From Brevibacterium sp. 'Marine' (GTDB lineage: Bacteria; Actinomycetota; Actinomycetes; Actinomycetales; Brevibacteriaceae), in assembly GCF_012844365.1 (NCBI RefSeq), contig NZ_CP051626.1:2294001-2358000 (forward strand): DNA of 64,000 bases, written 5' to 3'. The notes beneath the pieces are model-generated. The model saw only the letters and a program-made list of their open reading frames with translations, made no database searches and was not told where the DNA came from. Position numbers and translations under genes: made by a program. The stretch's first letter is position 1. Every line of letters starts with the position of its first letter. Shown here one piece after another: positions 9,886 to 18,695 of the stretch.

Positions 9886-10929
9886 ATGTCCGAGTCCGCC
9901 GATCACACTCCCAGCTACGTGACCGAAGGCGCGGCGTTCAACCGCGATACGAACTACATCGACGATCGCATCCTCAACGATCCGAACGCTCAATGGCCCG
10001 TCGAACCGGGCCGATATCGCCTCGTCGCCGCCCGCGCCTGCCCGTGGGCGAACCGGACGATCATCGTCCGTCGCCTCCTCGGGCTCGAGGACGTCATCTC
10101 CCTCGGCATGCCCGGCCCCACCCACGATGCCAGGTCGTGGACGTTCGACCTCGACCCGGGCGGGGTGGATCCGGTGCTCGGCATCGAACGGCTGCAGCAG
10201 GCATTCTTCGCCCGCTTTCCGGACTATCCGCGCGGAATCACCGTGCCTGCCGTTGTCGACGTGCCCACCGGCGTCGTCGTGACCAACGACTTCCCGCAGA
10301 TCACGGAGGACTTCTCCACTCAGTGGACCGACTACCACCGTGCGGGTGCCCCGAATCTCTGGCCCGAAGAATCCCGGGAGGAGATGGAGAAGGTGATGCG
10401 TCATATCTATACGGAGATCAACAACGGCGTCTACCGCTGCGGATTCGCCGGTTCCCAGGACGCCTACGATGCCGCTTTCGATCGCCTATTCAACGCGCTC
10501 GATATCGTCGAGGATCGGCTCGGCCGGTCACGGTTCCTCATGGGAGAGACCATCACCGAGGCGGATGTGCGACTGTTCACCACGCTCGTGCGCTTCGATC
10601 CCGTCTACTTCGGTCACTTCAAGTGCAACCGTCAGCCGCTCACGGCGTTCGAGAACCTCTGGGGCTACGCCCGCGACCTGTACCAGACGCCGGGCTTCGG
10701 GGACACGGTCGACTTCGAGCAGATCAAACAGCACTACTACATCGTCCACCAGGATGTGAATCCGACGCAGATCGTGCCCAAGGGCCCTGACCTCTCGGGG
10801 TGGCTCAGCGATCACGGTCGTGACCGGAAGTTCGGCGGGTCGCCTTTCGGCGACGGGACGGCTCCCGGACCCGTCAAGCCCGGCGAAGAGGTCATCCCCG
10901 CACATACCGCGGCGGCTTGGGTGAGCTGA
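9886..10929 (+). CDS. Glutathionyl/mycothiyl-hydroquinone reductase (Xi-class GST)
   Basis: The product belongs to the YqjG/ECM4 family, which removes a thiol adduct from hydroquinones. In an actinobacterium the physiological thiol is more likely mycothiol than glutathione; that is inference. The 347 residues carry the N-terminal thioredoxin-fold motif ARACPWANRT with its catalytic Cys, the TDYHRAGAPNLWPEE region, and a C-terminal helical domain containing RFLMGETITEADVRLFTTLVRFDPVYFGHFKCN, all diagnostic. The ATG at 9886 has GGAGG at the right distance, so the frame's earlier ATG at 9754 is not used. Confidence 0.92.
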   Translation: MSESADHTPSYVTEGAAFNRDTNYIDDRILNDPNAQWPVEPGRYRLVAARACPWANRTIIVRRLLGLEDVISLGMPGPTHDARSWTFDLDPGGVDPVLGIERLQQAFFARFPDYPRGITVPAVVDVPTGVVVTNDFPQITEDFSTQWTDYHRAGAPNLWPEESREEMEKVMRHIYTEINNGVYRCGFAGSQDAYDAAFDRLFNALDIVEDRLGRSRFLMGETITEADVRLFTTLVRFDPVYFGHFKCNRQPLTAFENLWGYARDLYQTPGFGDTVDFEQIKQHYYIVHQDVNPTQIVPKGPDLSGWLSDHGRDRKFGGSPFGDGTAPGPVKPGEEVIPAHTAAAWVS

Positions 10930-10944
10930 GCCGAGGACTCGGCC

Positions 10945-11739
10945 TCAGGACTGTCCGGGCTCGATATGATCGTCTTCGGTCGTGTCGAGCCCGGCGGCCG
11001 TCTTCCGCCGCTGTCTGCGGATCTTGAACACGATCCACACGATGACGAAGACGACGACGGCGACGATGACGAGGTTCTGGAAGTAGCCGGCGTAGGTCTC
11101 TACGACCGACCAGTTCTCACCGAGGGTGAAGCCTGCGACGATGAGAATCGTGTTCCAGATCGCGCTGCCGGCCGTGGTCAGCAGCAGGAACGTGCCCAGC
11201 CGCATGTCCCGCATGCCTGCGGGGATGGAGATGAGCGACCGGAAGATCGGGATCATCCGCCCGAAGAACACAGCCTTGTCCCCGTGCCTGTCGAACCAAT
11301 CGACGGTCTTGTGCACGTCATCGACGTCGACCAACGGCATCTTCACCGCGATTCGGGCGATGCGTTCGATGCCGATCCACTTGCCCAGAGCCCACAGCAG
11401 AACTGCGCCGAGAACCGAGCCGATCGTGGCGAAGACGATCGCGGCCACGATGTTCATCTGCCCTTGGCTGGAGGTGAATCCGGCCAGCGGAAGGACGAGC
11501 TCGCTGGGGATCGGCGGGAAGATGTTGTCGAGGAAGACCATGAAGCCGACACCTGCCGGTCCCAGGGTCTCCATGATCGTCACGGTCCAGGCCGAGAACC
11601 CGCTGAGGTTGTCCGCGGCGCTGCCGCCGGCTGAGACCAGTTCCGCAGAAGCCGCACCGGAAGGCAGACTGCCTGAGAGTCCGCCTGTGACCGCGGTCGC
11701 GAAAGCGGCGGCGAGGGAGTGCGAATCAGGGATCGGCAT
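10945..11739 (-). CDS. DedA family (SNARE-associated / VTT domain) membrane protein
   Basis: DedA proteins are inner-membrane proteins linked to proton-dependent transport and to lipid-carrier recycling. This copy has the hallmark FLDNIFPPIPSELVLPLAGF (about residues 70-90), several hydrophobic helices, and the amphipathic GRMIPIFRSLISIPAGMRDM segment with its conserved arginines. The start is taken at the ATG at 11739. A TTG two codons earlier is also possible, and neither has a clear ribosome site. It is convergent with the quinone reductase gene. Confidence 0.9.
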   Translation of the reverse strand: MPIPDSHSLAAAFATAVTGGLSGSLPSGAASAELVSAGGSAADNLSGFSAWTVTIMETLGPAGVGFMVFLDNIFPPIPSELVLPLAGFTSSQGQMNIVAAIVFATIGSVLGAVLLWALGKWIGIERIARIAVKMPLVDVDDVHKTVDWFDRHGDKAVFFGRMIPIFRSLISIPAGMRDMRLGTFLLLTTAGSAIWNTILIVAGFTLGENWSVVETYAGYFQNLVIVAVVVFVIVWIVFKIRRQRRKTAAGLDTTEDDHIEPGQS

Positions 11740-11865
11740 GGTCAAAAGTCTAGATACGGGCGCGGCCCGCCCCTCACAGTACGCTCACAGCGGCTAGTGT
11801 GGAAACGAACACCTCAGACCGGAATACGAACGCACCTTGCGGATACGCATCGAAGGAGCACACAC

Positions 11866-12903
11866 GTGGCACCTGCCAAAGTACTGGCCTCGCGCAACAC
11901 CGTCGCTGAGGTCGGCCACAATGCCGTCAACCGACCCGGACCTGCCCACCTCATGCGCGCGGTCCAGCGTTTCGGACAGCGTCTGGGCAATCAGTTCGGT
12001 GCCGCGATCACCTACTTCCTCGTTCTCGCGGTCATGCCCATCGCCATGGTCAGCCTCGCGAGCATCGGCTTCGTCCTCGACGTCGCCCGCCCCGAGCTCC
12101 TGCCCGAGGTCACGCAGCAGATCGAGACGTTCACCGCAGGCAACGAATCCCTGACCGAACAGCTCGAGAGCTATCTGCTGCAGTGGCAGGCAGTCGGAAT
12201 CATCGGTATTCTCACCGGTCTCTACACGGGGCAGGGATTCATCGGCAACCTCGGTGCCGCAGTGCGAGCCCAGCTGCACGACGACTTCGACGATGCCGTG
12301 CCGGAGAAGTCCTTCGTCAGCAAGGTCATCAATAACGTGATCACTCTCATCGGCCTCATCATCGGACTCCTCCTGGCTGTGGCACTCACCGTCGTCGGCA
12401 CCGGTCTGCGGTCGATGATCGTCGATCTGCTCGGACTCTCCGGCATCGCCGAGAGCCTGCTGTTCATCGTTCCGGTCATCCTCACCTTCGGCGCCGCCTG
12501 GATGATCTTCTGGTTCCTATTCACGATGCTGCCGGAGAGGCCGGTCGACAAACAGGCGAAGAACCGCGGCTCGCTCATCGGCGCGACCGCGTTCCTCATC
12601 CTCATCAACTTCTCCACGGTGCTCGTCAATCTCTTCTCCGGAAACAAGGCCGCCGGTGTGTTCGGATCGATCATCGCGATCATGCTCACCCTCAACGTCT
12701 TCGCCCGCATCGTCCTGTTCATCGCCGCGTGGATCGGCACGGCGAAACCACCTCGGCCGCGCGAAGAGGAGCAGGAATACCGGTTCGTCGAACCGAAGGT
12801 GCAGGCGCAGAGCCTCGGCGCGCTCATCACCGGTGCCGGAATCGTGGCACTGACCCTGCTGGGCTTCAAACGGTTCGAGGAACGCCGGTCCGATCGCGAA
12901 TAG
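11866..12903 (+). CDS. YihY/BrkB family inner-membrane protein
   Basis: This is a member of the YihY/virulence factor BrkB family, polytopic membrane proteins of unsettled function once confused with ribonuclease BN. The 345 residues contain about six hydrophobic helices. The conserved pattern starts with RFGQRLGNQFGAAITYFLVLAVMPIAM and continues with WQAVGIIGILTGLYTGQGFIGNLGAAV and an AWMIFWFLFTMLPERPV segment. The GTG start at 11866 is favoured by AAGGAG 7 nt upstream. It is divergent from dedA and followed by gapB 55 nt later. Confidence 0.85.
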   Translation: MAPAKVLASRNTVAEVGHNAVNRPGPAHLMRAVQRFGQRLGNQFGAAITYFLVLAVMPIAMVSLASIGFVLDVARPELLPEVTQQIETFTAGNESLTEQLESYLLQWQAVGIIGILTGLYTGQGFIGNLGAAVRAQLHDDFDDAVPEKSFVSKVINNVITLIGLIIGLLLAVALTVVGTGLRSMIVDLLGLSGIAESLLFIVPVILTFGAAWMIFWFLFTMLPERPVDKQAKNRGSLIGATAFLILINFSTVLVNLFSGNKAAGVFGSIIAIMLTLNVFARIVLFIAAWIGTAKPPRPREEEQEYRFVEPKVQAQSLGALITGAGIVALTLLGFKRFEERRSDRE

Positions 12904-12958
12904 GCGAGACGGTAGACTGTGGGCGCATCCGTTATAACTGACCGAGGGGACACGACCT

Positions 12959-14386
12959 TTGACTGACGCTACGACTGCTCGCCTGGACGACTGGGCGAAG
13001 AAGCAGACCGCCGCCGAAGAACTCATTCCGCTAGTCGGACGCCTGTACCGTGAGAACGACGTGCTGCTGACCCTGTTCGGGCGGTCGCTGCTGAATAAGT
13101 CGGTGACCGGCATGATCAAGGCCCACCGCTATGCTCGCCACTTCCTCGGCGAAGAGCTCGACATCCAGATCACCCACCGCATCGTCAAGGCGCTGTCCGG
13201 GCTCAACCTGGCACCGGCCCGCATCGATCTGGGCCGCCTCATCGAGAAGCTCGATGATCCGACCGCCGATGTCGACGCCTTCCTCGCCTCCGAGCTCGCC
13301 GATGTCGTCGAATCACAGTCCGGCAAGGGCGAGGTCCGCGATATCGTCCTCTACGGCTTCGGTCGCATCGGCCGTCTTCTCGCCCGCATCCTCATCGATC
13401 GTGCCGGCGGCACCGGTATGCGTCTGCGCGCCATCGTCGTGCGCCGCAATGGGGAGAACGACATCGTCAAGCGCGCCTCCCTGCTGCGCCGCGACTCGGT
13501 CCACGGAGCCTTCGACGGCAGCATCGTCATCGACGAAGAGAACAGCACCATCCAGGCCAACGGCACCCTCATCCAGGTCATCTACTCCAATGACCCCTCC
13601 GAGGTCGACTACACCGCCTACGGAATCAACGATGCCATCATCGTCGACAACACCGGAAAGTGGCGCGACGACGAGGGCCTGTCCAAGCACCTCGCCTGCC
13701 CCGGTGCGTCGAAGGTCCTGCTCACGGCTCCCGGCAAGGGCGATGTCAAGAACATCGTCTTCGGAGTCAACGACGATGCGATCCTCGACTCGGACACCAT
13801 CGTCTCGGCGGCTTCGTGCACGACGAACGCGATCACTCCGGTGCTCAAGGCCATCAACGACAAGTTCGGTGTCCGCAACGGCCACGTCGAGACGGTCCAT
13901 TCGTTCACCAACGATCAGAACCTCATCGACAACTTCCACAAGGGCTCCCGCCGCGGCCGTGCGGCCGGGCTGAACATGGTGCTGACCGAGACCGGCGCCG
14001 CCAAGGCCGTGGCCAAGGCTCTGCCGGAACTGGCGGGGAAGCTCTCGGGCAACGCGATCCGCGTACCCACCCCGAATGTGTCCATGGCGATCCTCAACCT
14101 CAACTTGGACACCGCCACCACGGTCGACGAGCTCAACACGTTCCTGCGTGAGGTGTCGATGCATTCGCCGCTGCGCAACCAGGTCGACTACGTCACTTCT
14201 CCCGAGCTCGTGTCCACCGACCTCGTCGGCTCCAAGCGCGCCGGTGTCGTCGATGGTCTGGCCACGATCGTCGATGAGGACCGCGTCGTCGTCTACGTCT
14301 GGTACGACAACGAATTCGGCTACTCCTGCCAGGTCGTGCGCTGCGTGGCCAAGATGGCCGACGTCGACGTCCCGGCCTTTCCCTGA
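12959..14386 (+). CDS. gapB: Glyceraldehyde-3-phosphate dehydrogenase, long GapB type
   Basis: The product interconverts glyceraldehyde-3-phosphate and 1,3-bisphosphoglycerate. At 475 residues it is about 140 longer than canonical GapA because of an N-terminal helical extension, as in the corynebacterial GapB group, which works mainly in gluconeogenesis. The Rossmann motif YGFGRIGRLLAR begins near residue 129. The catalytic cysteine is Cys287 in SAASCTTNAITP. The C-terminal VVYVWYDNEFGYSCQVVR is typical. The start is TTG with GAGGGG upstream. A perfect hairpin follows. The gene's cofactor preference cannot be read from sequence alone. Confidence 0.93.
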   Translation: MTDATTARLDDWAKKQTAAEELIPLVGRLYRENDVLLTLFGRSLLNKSVTGMIKAHRYARHFLGEELDIQITHRIVKALSGLNLAPARIDLGRLIEKLDDPTADVDAFLASELADVVESQSGKGEVRDIVLYGFGRIGRLLARILIDRAGGTGMRLRAIVVRRNGENDIVKRASLLRRDSVHGAFDGSIVIDEENSTIQANGTLIQVIYSNDPSEVDYTAYGINDAIIVDNTGKWRDDEGLSKHLACPGASKVLLTAPGKGDVKNIVFGVNDDAILDSDTIVSAASCTTNAITPVLKAINDKFGVRNGHVETVHSFTNDQNLIDNFHKGSRRGRAAGLNMVLTETGAAKAVAKALPELAGKLSGNAIRVPTPNVSMAILNLNLDTATTVDELNTFLREVSMHSPLRNQVDYVTSPELVSTDLVGSKRAGVVDGLATIVDEDRVVVYVWYDNEFGYSCQVVRCVAKMADVDVPAFP

Positions 14387-14395
14387 TATCGATAT

Positions 14396-14407
14396 CGCCG
14401 AGGCGGC
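14396..14407 (-). repeat. Intergenic GCCGCCTCGGCG motif, copy 2
   Basis: An exact copy on the minus strand, 10 nt past the gapB stop codon. This is the only exact intergenic copy not oriented toward a nearby start codon. Confidence 0.5.
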
Positions 14408-14450
14408 CCACCGCAACGCTCGGATGAGCGTTCGATGACCGGCTGAGACA

Positions 14451-14480
14451 GGCGCCCGGAGTCTCACGACTCCGGGCGCC
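14451..14480 (+). terminator. Perfect hairpin terminator after gapB
   Basis: Arms GGCGCCCGGAGT and ACTCCGGGCGCC are perfectly complementary over 12 bp with a 6-nt loop, followed by TTCGTCT. This is a clear intrinsic terminator about 65 nt after the stop. Confidence 0.8.
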
Positions 14481-14605
14481 TTCGTCTATCACGTCCGTCG
14501 CCGTCCCCGCCGGGCCTTGCGCCAGTGGTTCAGCACATCCTCGGCGCCATCCCGCACCCTGGGCCGCATGCCCTCCGCTTCGTGCCGCAACCCCGTGGGA
14601 ACGAC

Positions 14606-14633
14606 AGAACCTCCCGCAGGAACGGGAGGTTCT
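14606..14633 (-). terminator. Hairpin terminator after the minus-strand membrane-protein operon
   Basis: AGAACCTCCCG and CGGGAGGTTCT pair over 11 bp with a 6-nt loop, 40 nt past the stop of the minus-strand gene at 14674. With the gapB terminator it insulates two convergent units. The rest of the 14387-14673 gap shows nothing else. Confidence 0.65.
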
Positions 14634-14673
14634 GCCGGTTTCGGGATGTTTAATCAGCAGCGGGAGGAATCAG

Positions 14674-15261
14674 TCACTCCGCGGCATCGGACTCCATGGC
14701 TTCATGCAGCCAGATCGGCGTGAAACTGGCGAATCGGTCAGCCAGTTCGTCGTCGCTGTCGAGGATGACGGCGAGTCGATCGTCGGCGTTGGCCAGCTCA
14801 TTCGCCCAGATGGGCCCCAGGCAGGCCAGCAGCAGGCAGGCGATGACGACGGCGCCGGCCAGAATCGGAGTCTCGGCCCACAGCAGGATGCCGAACAGGA
14901 TCCCGACGACAGCGAAGCCGAGGGCCACGGCGAGTCCGGCGTTGCGCGTCCGCGGCGCCTTGGCCCGCGCCGGACGGGTGGCCGCGATCGAATCGAGCAC
15001 GTCCCGGTTGATCCGCGTCCAGGCGATGATCGCGCCCAGCGCACAGACGATGCCGATCATGATGAGGCTGAATGCCGAGAACAGCAGCACCGCATCGATG
15101 TGATCGCCTTGAGCCTGGACGGCGGCCCCGAGACCGGCGACGAGCATCGCCAGGGCGAGCACCAGCATGCTCAGCAGACGGGCACGGCGCACAGCGATGA
15201 GTTCGGCGATCACCCTGGCCAGGAACGCCCGCTGCGCCGTGGGGTCGTCGGCCAGGCTCAC
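14674..15261 (-). CDS. Hypothetical four-helix membrane protein
   Basis: I do not recognise a family. The 195-residue product has four hydrophobic helices (about residues 30-50, 59-82, 109-127 and 132-150) with an arginine-rich cytoplasmic loop between the second and third (TRPARAKAPRTRN) and an acidic C-terminal tail. Its ATG overlaps the stop of the D-2-hydroxyacid dehydrogenase gene by ATGA, so it is co-translated with it. It is the last gene of the dus-to-membrane-protein run. Confidence 0.75.
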   Translation of the reverse strand: MSLADDPTAQRAFLARVIAELIAVRRARLLSMLVLALAMLVAGLGAAVQAQGDHIDAVLLFSAFSLIMIGIVCALGAIIAWTRINRDVLDSIAATRPARAKAPRTRNAGLAVALGFAVVGILFGILLWAETPILAGAVVIACLLLACLGPIWANELANADDRLAVILDSDDELADRFASFTPIWLHEAMESDAAE

Positions 15262-16223
15262 CGCACGTACCCGAGCTTCTTGTCCACGGTGTGCGGGAAC
15301 CGCTCTCCGGCCAGATACTGTTCGAACAGGCGATGGAACTGCTCGGCCAGCCGCATTCTCCAGCCGTCGGTATCACCGCTCATATGCGGGGTGATGATGA
15401 CATCGTCCATCGCCCACAGGGGATGGTCGGCGGGCAGCGGCTCTTCGTCGAAGACGTCGAGCCCGGCCCCGGCGATCTGCCCGTCGCGCAGCGCAGTGAC
15501 GAGCGCGTCGGTGTCGACGGTGTCTCCGCGTCCGACGTTGATGAACACGGCGGAGTCATCCATGGCGGCGAATGCCTCGGCGCCGATGAGCCTCTCGGTC
15601 TTCTCCGTCAGCGGTGCGATGTCGATGACCCAGTCGAATCCGGCCACATGCTGAGGCAGGGCGGCGGAGTCGATGACCTCACCGAAGTCGGCGTCGCCGC
15701 TGCGGGCGCGCGACCCGGCTCCGGTGACCTCGATGTCGACGGCCTTCAGCAGGCGGGCGATGCCCCGGCCGATCGCACCGGTGCCGACGACGAGCGCCTT
15801 GGTGCCGGCGATATCGCGGGTCGACCGGCGGTTCCACTTCCCCTCCGCCTGGTCGTTGAGCGAGCCGATCGAGCTCTTCGCGTGCATGAGGATGTAGCTG
15901 AGGACGAATTCGGCGATCGGTCGATCGAAGATCCCCCGAGCGTTCGTCACCGTCACCGGCGAGTCGACGAGCTCATCGAAGAGGAGCGAATCGACGCCCG
16001 CCGCGGCGGCATGGACCCAGTCGAGCCGGTCGGCATGTGCATAGGCATCCTTGAGTGCGGTGGAGAAGAAATCCCACATCAGCAGCACATCGGTGCCGGG
16101 CAGGGCCTGGGACAGGGTCGACGCCTCGGCGATGCGCAGTTCGATCCCGTCCCGCTCCCCCAGATCAGTGATCAGTTCGGGGATCTCGGTCCCGGGTGAG
16201 TTGAGTATGGTCAGTACCGTCAT
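15258..16223 (-). CDS. D-isomer-specific 2-hydroxyacid dehydrogenase
   Basis: This NAD(P)-dependent oxidoreductase belongs to the D-2-hydroxyacid dehydrogenase family; the natural substrate is not evident. The 321 residues contain the Rossmann motif VGTGAIGRGIARLL, the catalytic-region VFINVGRGDTVDTDALVTAL with its arginine, the GAGLDVFDEEPLP acid, and the ITPHMSG histidine. The ATG at 16223 has AAGGAG upstream and gives the usual N-terminus. It begins inside the MFS exporter gene (59-nt overlap), so the two are tightly linked. Confidence 0.9.
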   Translation of the reverse strand: MTVLTILNSPGTEIPELITDLGERDGIELRIAEASTLSQALPGTDVLLMWDFFSTALKDAYAHADRLDWVHAAAAGVDSLLFDELVDSPVTVTNARGIFDRPIAEFVLSYILMHAKSSIGSLNDQAEGKWNRRSTRDIAGTKALVVGTGAIGRGIARLLKAVDIEVTGAGSRARSGDADFGEVIDSAALPQHVAGFDWVIDIAPLTEKTERLIGAEAFAAMDDSAVFINVGRGDTVDTDALVTALRDGQIAGAGLDVFDEEPLPADHPLWAMDDVIITPHMSGDTDGWRMRLAEQFHRLFEQYLAGERFPHTVDKKLGYVR

Positions 16224-17976
16224 TCCTCGGCTCCTTGGACAGTGGGCTTTCTGCCACACTAACCGATGAAGCCTCGACCGGGGTGGAAACCGACGCGGAC
16301 ACGGCCCCCGCATTCTCTGCTGCGACGTCGAGGTTCTCCCGCTTCGCCGGTTCGTTCTTCAGCGTCTGCGCCAGCGGAGTGTTGGGCAGGAAGCAGAGGA
16401 AGACGAATCCGAGGACGGCCAGCGGAGCCACCCACAGGAACAGGGGCACGAGGGCATCGTTGTAGGAGGTGATGATGAGCGAATGCATCGGCTCCGGCAG
16501 CTTCGACACGATCTCCGGGGTCAGCCCGGTCGAGGAGACCTGGGGCATGTGACCCTGCGGGGAGGCCTTGGCGATCTCCGTGATTCCGGACTTGATGTTG
16601 TCCATCAGCCGCTGGGTGAACACGGATCCGATGAAGGCCATGCCGAGGGTGGCGCCGACCTGGCGGAAGTAGTTGTTCGAGGCGGTCGCGGTGCCGACCA
16701 TGGACACCGGGAAGGCATTCTGGACGACGAGGACGAGAGTCTGCATGCTCAAGCCCAGTCCGAGTCCGAGCAGCGCCAGGCAGCCGATGGTCTCCCAGGC
16801 CGAGCTCTCGGCCTTGAGCTGGGAGAGCAGGACGAGGGAGGCGGCCATGATGAGGATGCCGGTCAGCGGGTACTTCTTGTACTTGCCGGTGCGGGAGACG
16901 ATGAATCCGACGAGCGTCGAGGACACGAGCATGGTGCCCATCATCGGCACCATCATCAGTCCCGCGACGGTGGCATCGATGCCGTGGACCATCTGCAGGT
17001 AGGTGGGCATGTAGGAGAGCACACCGAACATGCCGATGCCGACGAAGAGACCGGCGATCGTGCACAGCAGGAAGTCGCGGTTGGTGAACAGGTGCATCGG
17101 GATGACCGGCTCGCTGACCTTGAGTTCGACGAAGACGAAGGCGACTGCGGCGATGATTCCGGTGACGATGAGCCCGTTGATCTGCCATGATCCCCATTCG
17201 TAGTCATGTCCGCCCCAAGCGGAGGTGAGCACGATGCAGGAGGTCACGATGGAGACGAGCGCCATGCCGATGACATCGATCTTCGGACGCCGGCCCGCGC
17301 CCTTGTCATGCTTGGGCACCTTGAGGAACACGGCGGCGGCGATGAGGGCGATGATGCCCAGCGGGAAGTTGATGGCGAACGCCCAGCGCCAGCCGGGTCC
17401 TTCGGTCAGCCAGCCGCCGATGAGCGGTCCGGCCACGGACGACACGGCGAAGGCCGAGCCCATGATGCCCATGTACTTGCCGCGTTCGCGGGCGGGGACG
17501 ACGGAGGCGATGATCGACTGTGAGAGGATCATCATTCCGCCGCCGCCGATGCCCTGGAGCACGCGGCCGAGGATCAGCGTCGACATCTCGTTCGCGATGA
17601 GGGCGAAGACCGATCCCAGCAGGAAGCAGCAGATGGCGAACATGAACAGCGGTTTGCGTCCGAACAGGTCACCGACCTTGCCGTAGACGGGCATCATGAT
17701 CGTCGAGGCGAGCATGAACGCGGTGGAGACCCACAGCATCTGGTCGACGCCGTCGAGTTCGCCGACGATGGTCGGCAACGCGGTCGCCAGCACCGTCTGG
17801 TTGAGGGAGAACATGAACATCGCGATCATCAGGCCCACGAAGAGCAGAATGATCGCCGAGGTGGCCATCGGCTCGGTCTGTGCGTCGGGTCCCGTGGGTG
17901 CGGAGTTCTTCGAGGTGGTTGCCGTCATCGTCTTCTCATCGGTTTCGTGGTTGCTTCTCATCACAGCTTTCGTCAT
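16165..17976 (-). CDS. MFS multidrug exporter, DHA2/EmrB type (14 TM)
   Basis: This is a proton-driven drug exporter of 603 residues with about 14 hydrophobic helices. The DHA2-family motif C is within GSAFAVSSVAGPLIGGWLTEGPGWRWAFAINFP, and motif A appears as GKVGDLFGRKPLF. The ATG at 17976 overlaps the tetR stop codon by ATGA, so regulator and exporter are co-translated and the exporter is the probable regulated target. The C-terminal tail of about 60 residues is polar and reaches 59 nt into the next gene, a long overlap. Confidence 0.92.
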   Translation of the reverse strand: MTKAVMRSNHETDEKTMTATTSKNSAPTGPDAQTEPMATSAIILLFVGLMIAMFMFSLNQTVLATALPTIVGELDGVDQMLWVSTAFMLASTIMMPVYGKVGDLFGRKPLFMFAICCFLLGSVFALIANEMSTLILGRVLQGIGGGGMMILSQSIIASVVPARERGKYMGIMGSAFAVSSVAGPLIGGWLTEGPGWRWAFAINFPLGIIALIAAAVFLKVPKHDKGAGRRPKIDVIGMALVSIVTSCIVLTSAWGGHDYEWGSWQINGLIVTGIIAAVAFVFVELKVSEPVIPMHLFTNRDFLLCTIAGLFVGIGMFGVLSYMPTYLQMVHGIDATVAGLMMVPMMGTMLVSSTLVGFIVSRTGKYKKYPLTGILIMAASLVLLSQLKAESSAWETIGCLALLGLGLGLSMQTLVLVVQNAFPVSMVGTATASNNYFRQVGATLGMAFIGSVFTQRLMDNIKSGITEIAKASPQGHMPQVSSTGLTPEIVSKLPEPMHSLIITSYNDALVPLFLWVAPLAVLGFVFLCFLPNTPLAQTLKNEPAKRENLDVAAENAGAVSASVSTPVEASSVSVAESPLSKEPRNDGTDHTQLTRDRDPRTDH

Positions 17977-18635
17977 TGCAGTCGGTCCAATACCTTGCGG
18001 AACAGGCTCAGGGAGTCTTCGAAGATCGCTTGGGTTCCGCCTTTGCCCTCGACCGCTTCGGGATCGGCTTTGATCGTCTGTCCCGCATGGTTGAGCGGGA
18101 CGCGGCAGAGCTGGGTGAGCATCCGCGCGCTGCGCCAGGCGGACTCCTCGGAGGAGAACTCCTGGCCGAGGTGGCGCAGTCGCTCAAGCACGTGACCGGT
18201 GACGATCTCTTCGAGCTCTTCTGCCCGGTCGAAGCTCTTGCTCACGAGTTCCGGGTAGAGAGCGAAGAGGCGGCGGCGCCGAGCCGGAAGTTTGGGATCG
18301 ACGGAGCCGACGAGCAGCGCTTCGCGGACGAAGCGCGCCGTGTCCTCGGCCAGCGTGTCGAGCCCGGCGGGGCTGTGGACGTAGTCGAAGGCAAGGCCCT
18401 CATCGACGCTGACCTCGGATCCGAGGCCGACGATCGCGTCCTCTTTCGTCTCGAAGTAGTTGAAGAAGGTGCGTGTGGACACACCGGCGTCGGCGGCGAT
18501 CGTCGCCACGGTGGCGCAGGCCAGGCCGTCTTCGAGGACGCGGGTGATCGCCGCCTCGTGGAGGGCGCTGCGGGTCAGCCGCGCCTTTTTCGAGCGCAGG
18601 GATTCTTCAACGGGCATAGGTACAGTTTGCACCAT
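17973..18635 (-). CDS. TetR family repressor of the MFS exporter
   Basis: The N-terminal helix-turn-helix (TVATIAADAGVSTRTFFNYFETKEDAIVG) is classic TetR. The C-terminal ligand-binding domain is divergent, as usual. The start is uncertain: ATG at 18635 (weak GGTGA upstream), ATG at 18617 (starting MPVEESLRS), or ATG at 18674. A perfect inverted repeat at 18624-18644 overlaps the first two, so repressor binding would directly block expression. The gene sits 22-60 nt downstream of dnaG and is coupled to the exporter. Confidence 0.88.
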   Translation of the reverse strand: MVQTVPMPVEESLRSKKARLTRSALHEAAITRVLEDGLACATVATIAADAGVSTRTFFNYFETKEDAIVGLGSEVSVDEGLAFDYVHSPAGLDTLAEDTARFVREALLVGSVDPKLPARRRRLFALYPELVSKSFDRAEELEEIVTGHVLERLRHLGQEFSSEESAWRSARMLTQLCRVPLNHAGQTIKADPEAVEGKGGTQAIFEDSLSLFRKVLDRLQ

Positions 18636-18644
18636 ATGCAAACT
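18624..18644. promoter_or_regulatory. Candidate TetR operator
   Basis: AGTTTGCA and TGCAAACT form a perfect 8-bp inverted repeat with a 5-bp spacer, placed at the tetR start. Related half-sites (CTGCAAAT, TGCAATTGTGCA) follow at about 18653-18672. Autoregulation of tetR-MFS is inferred. Confidence 0.7.
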
Positions 18645-18695
18645 TTCACCAACTGCAAATCTGCAATTGTGCACTATTTCACTGTGTGCAGTGTT

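Noticed and set aside
7866..9887. A 673-codon open frame opposite the acyl-CoA synthetase gene
   Set aside because: An antisense shadow of a well-supported gene; composition is typical of a wrong frame.
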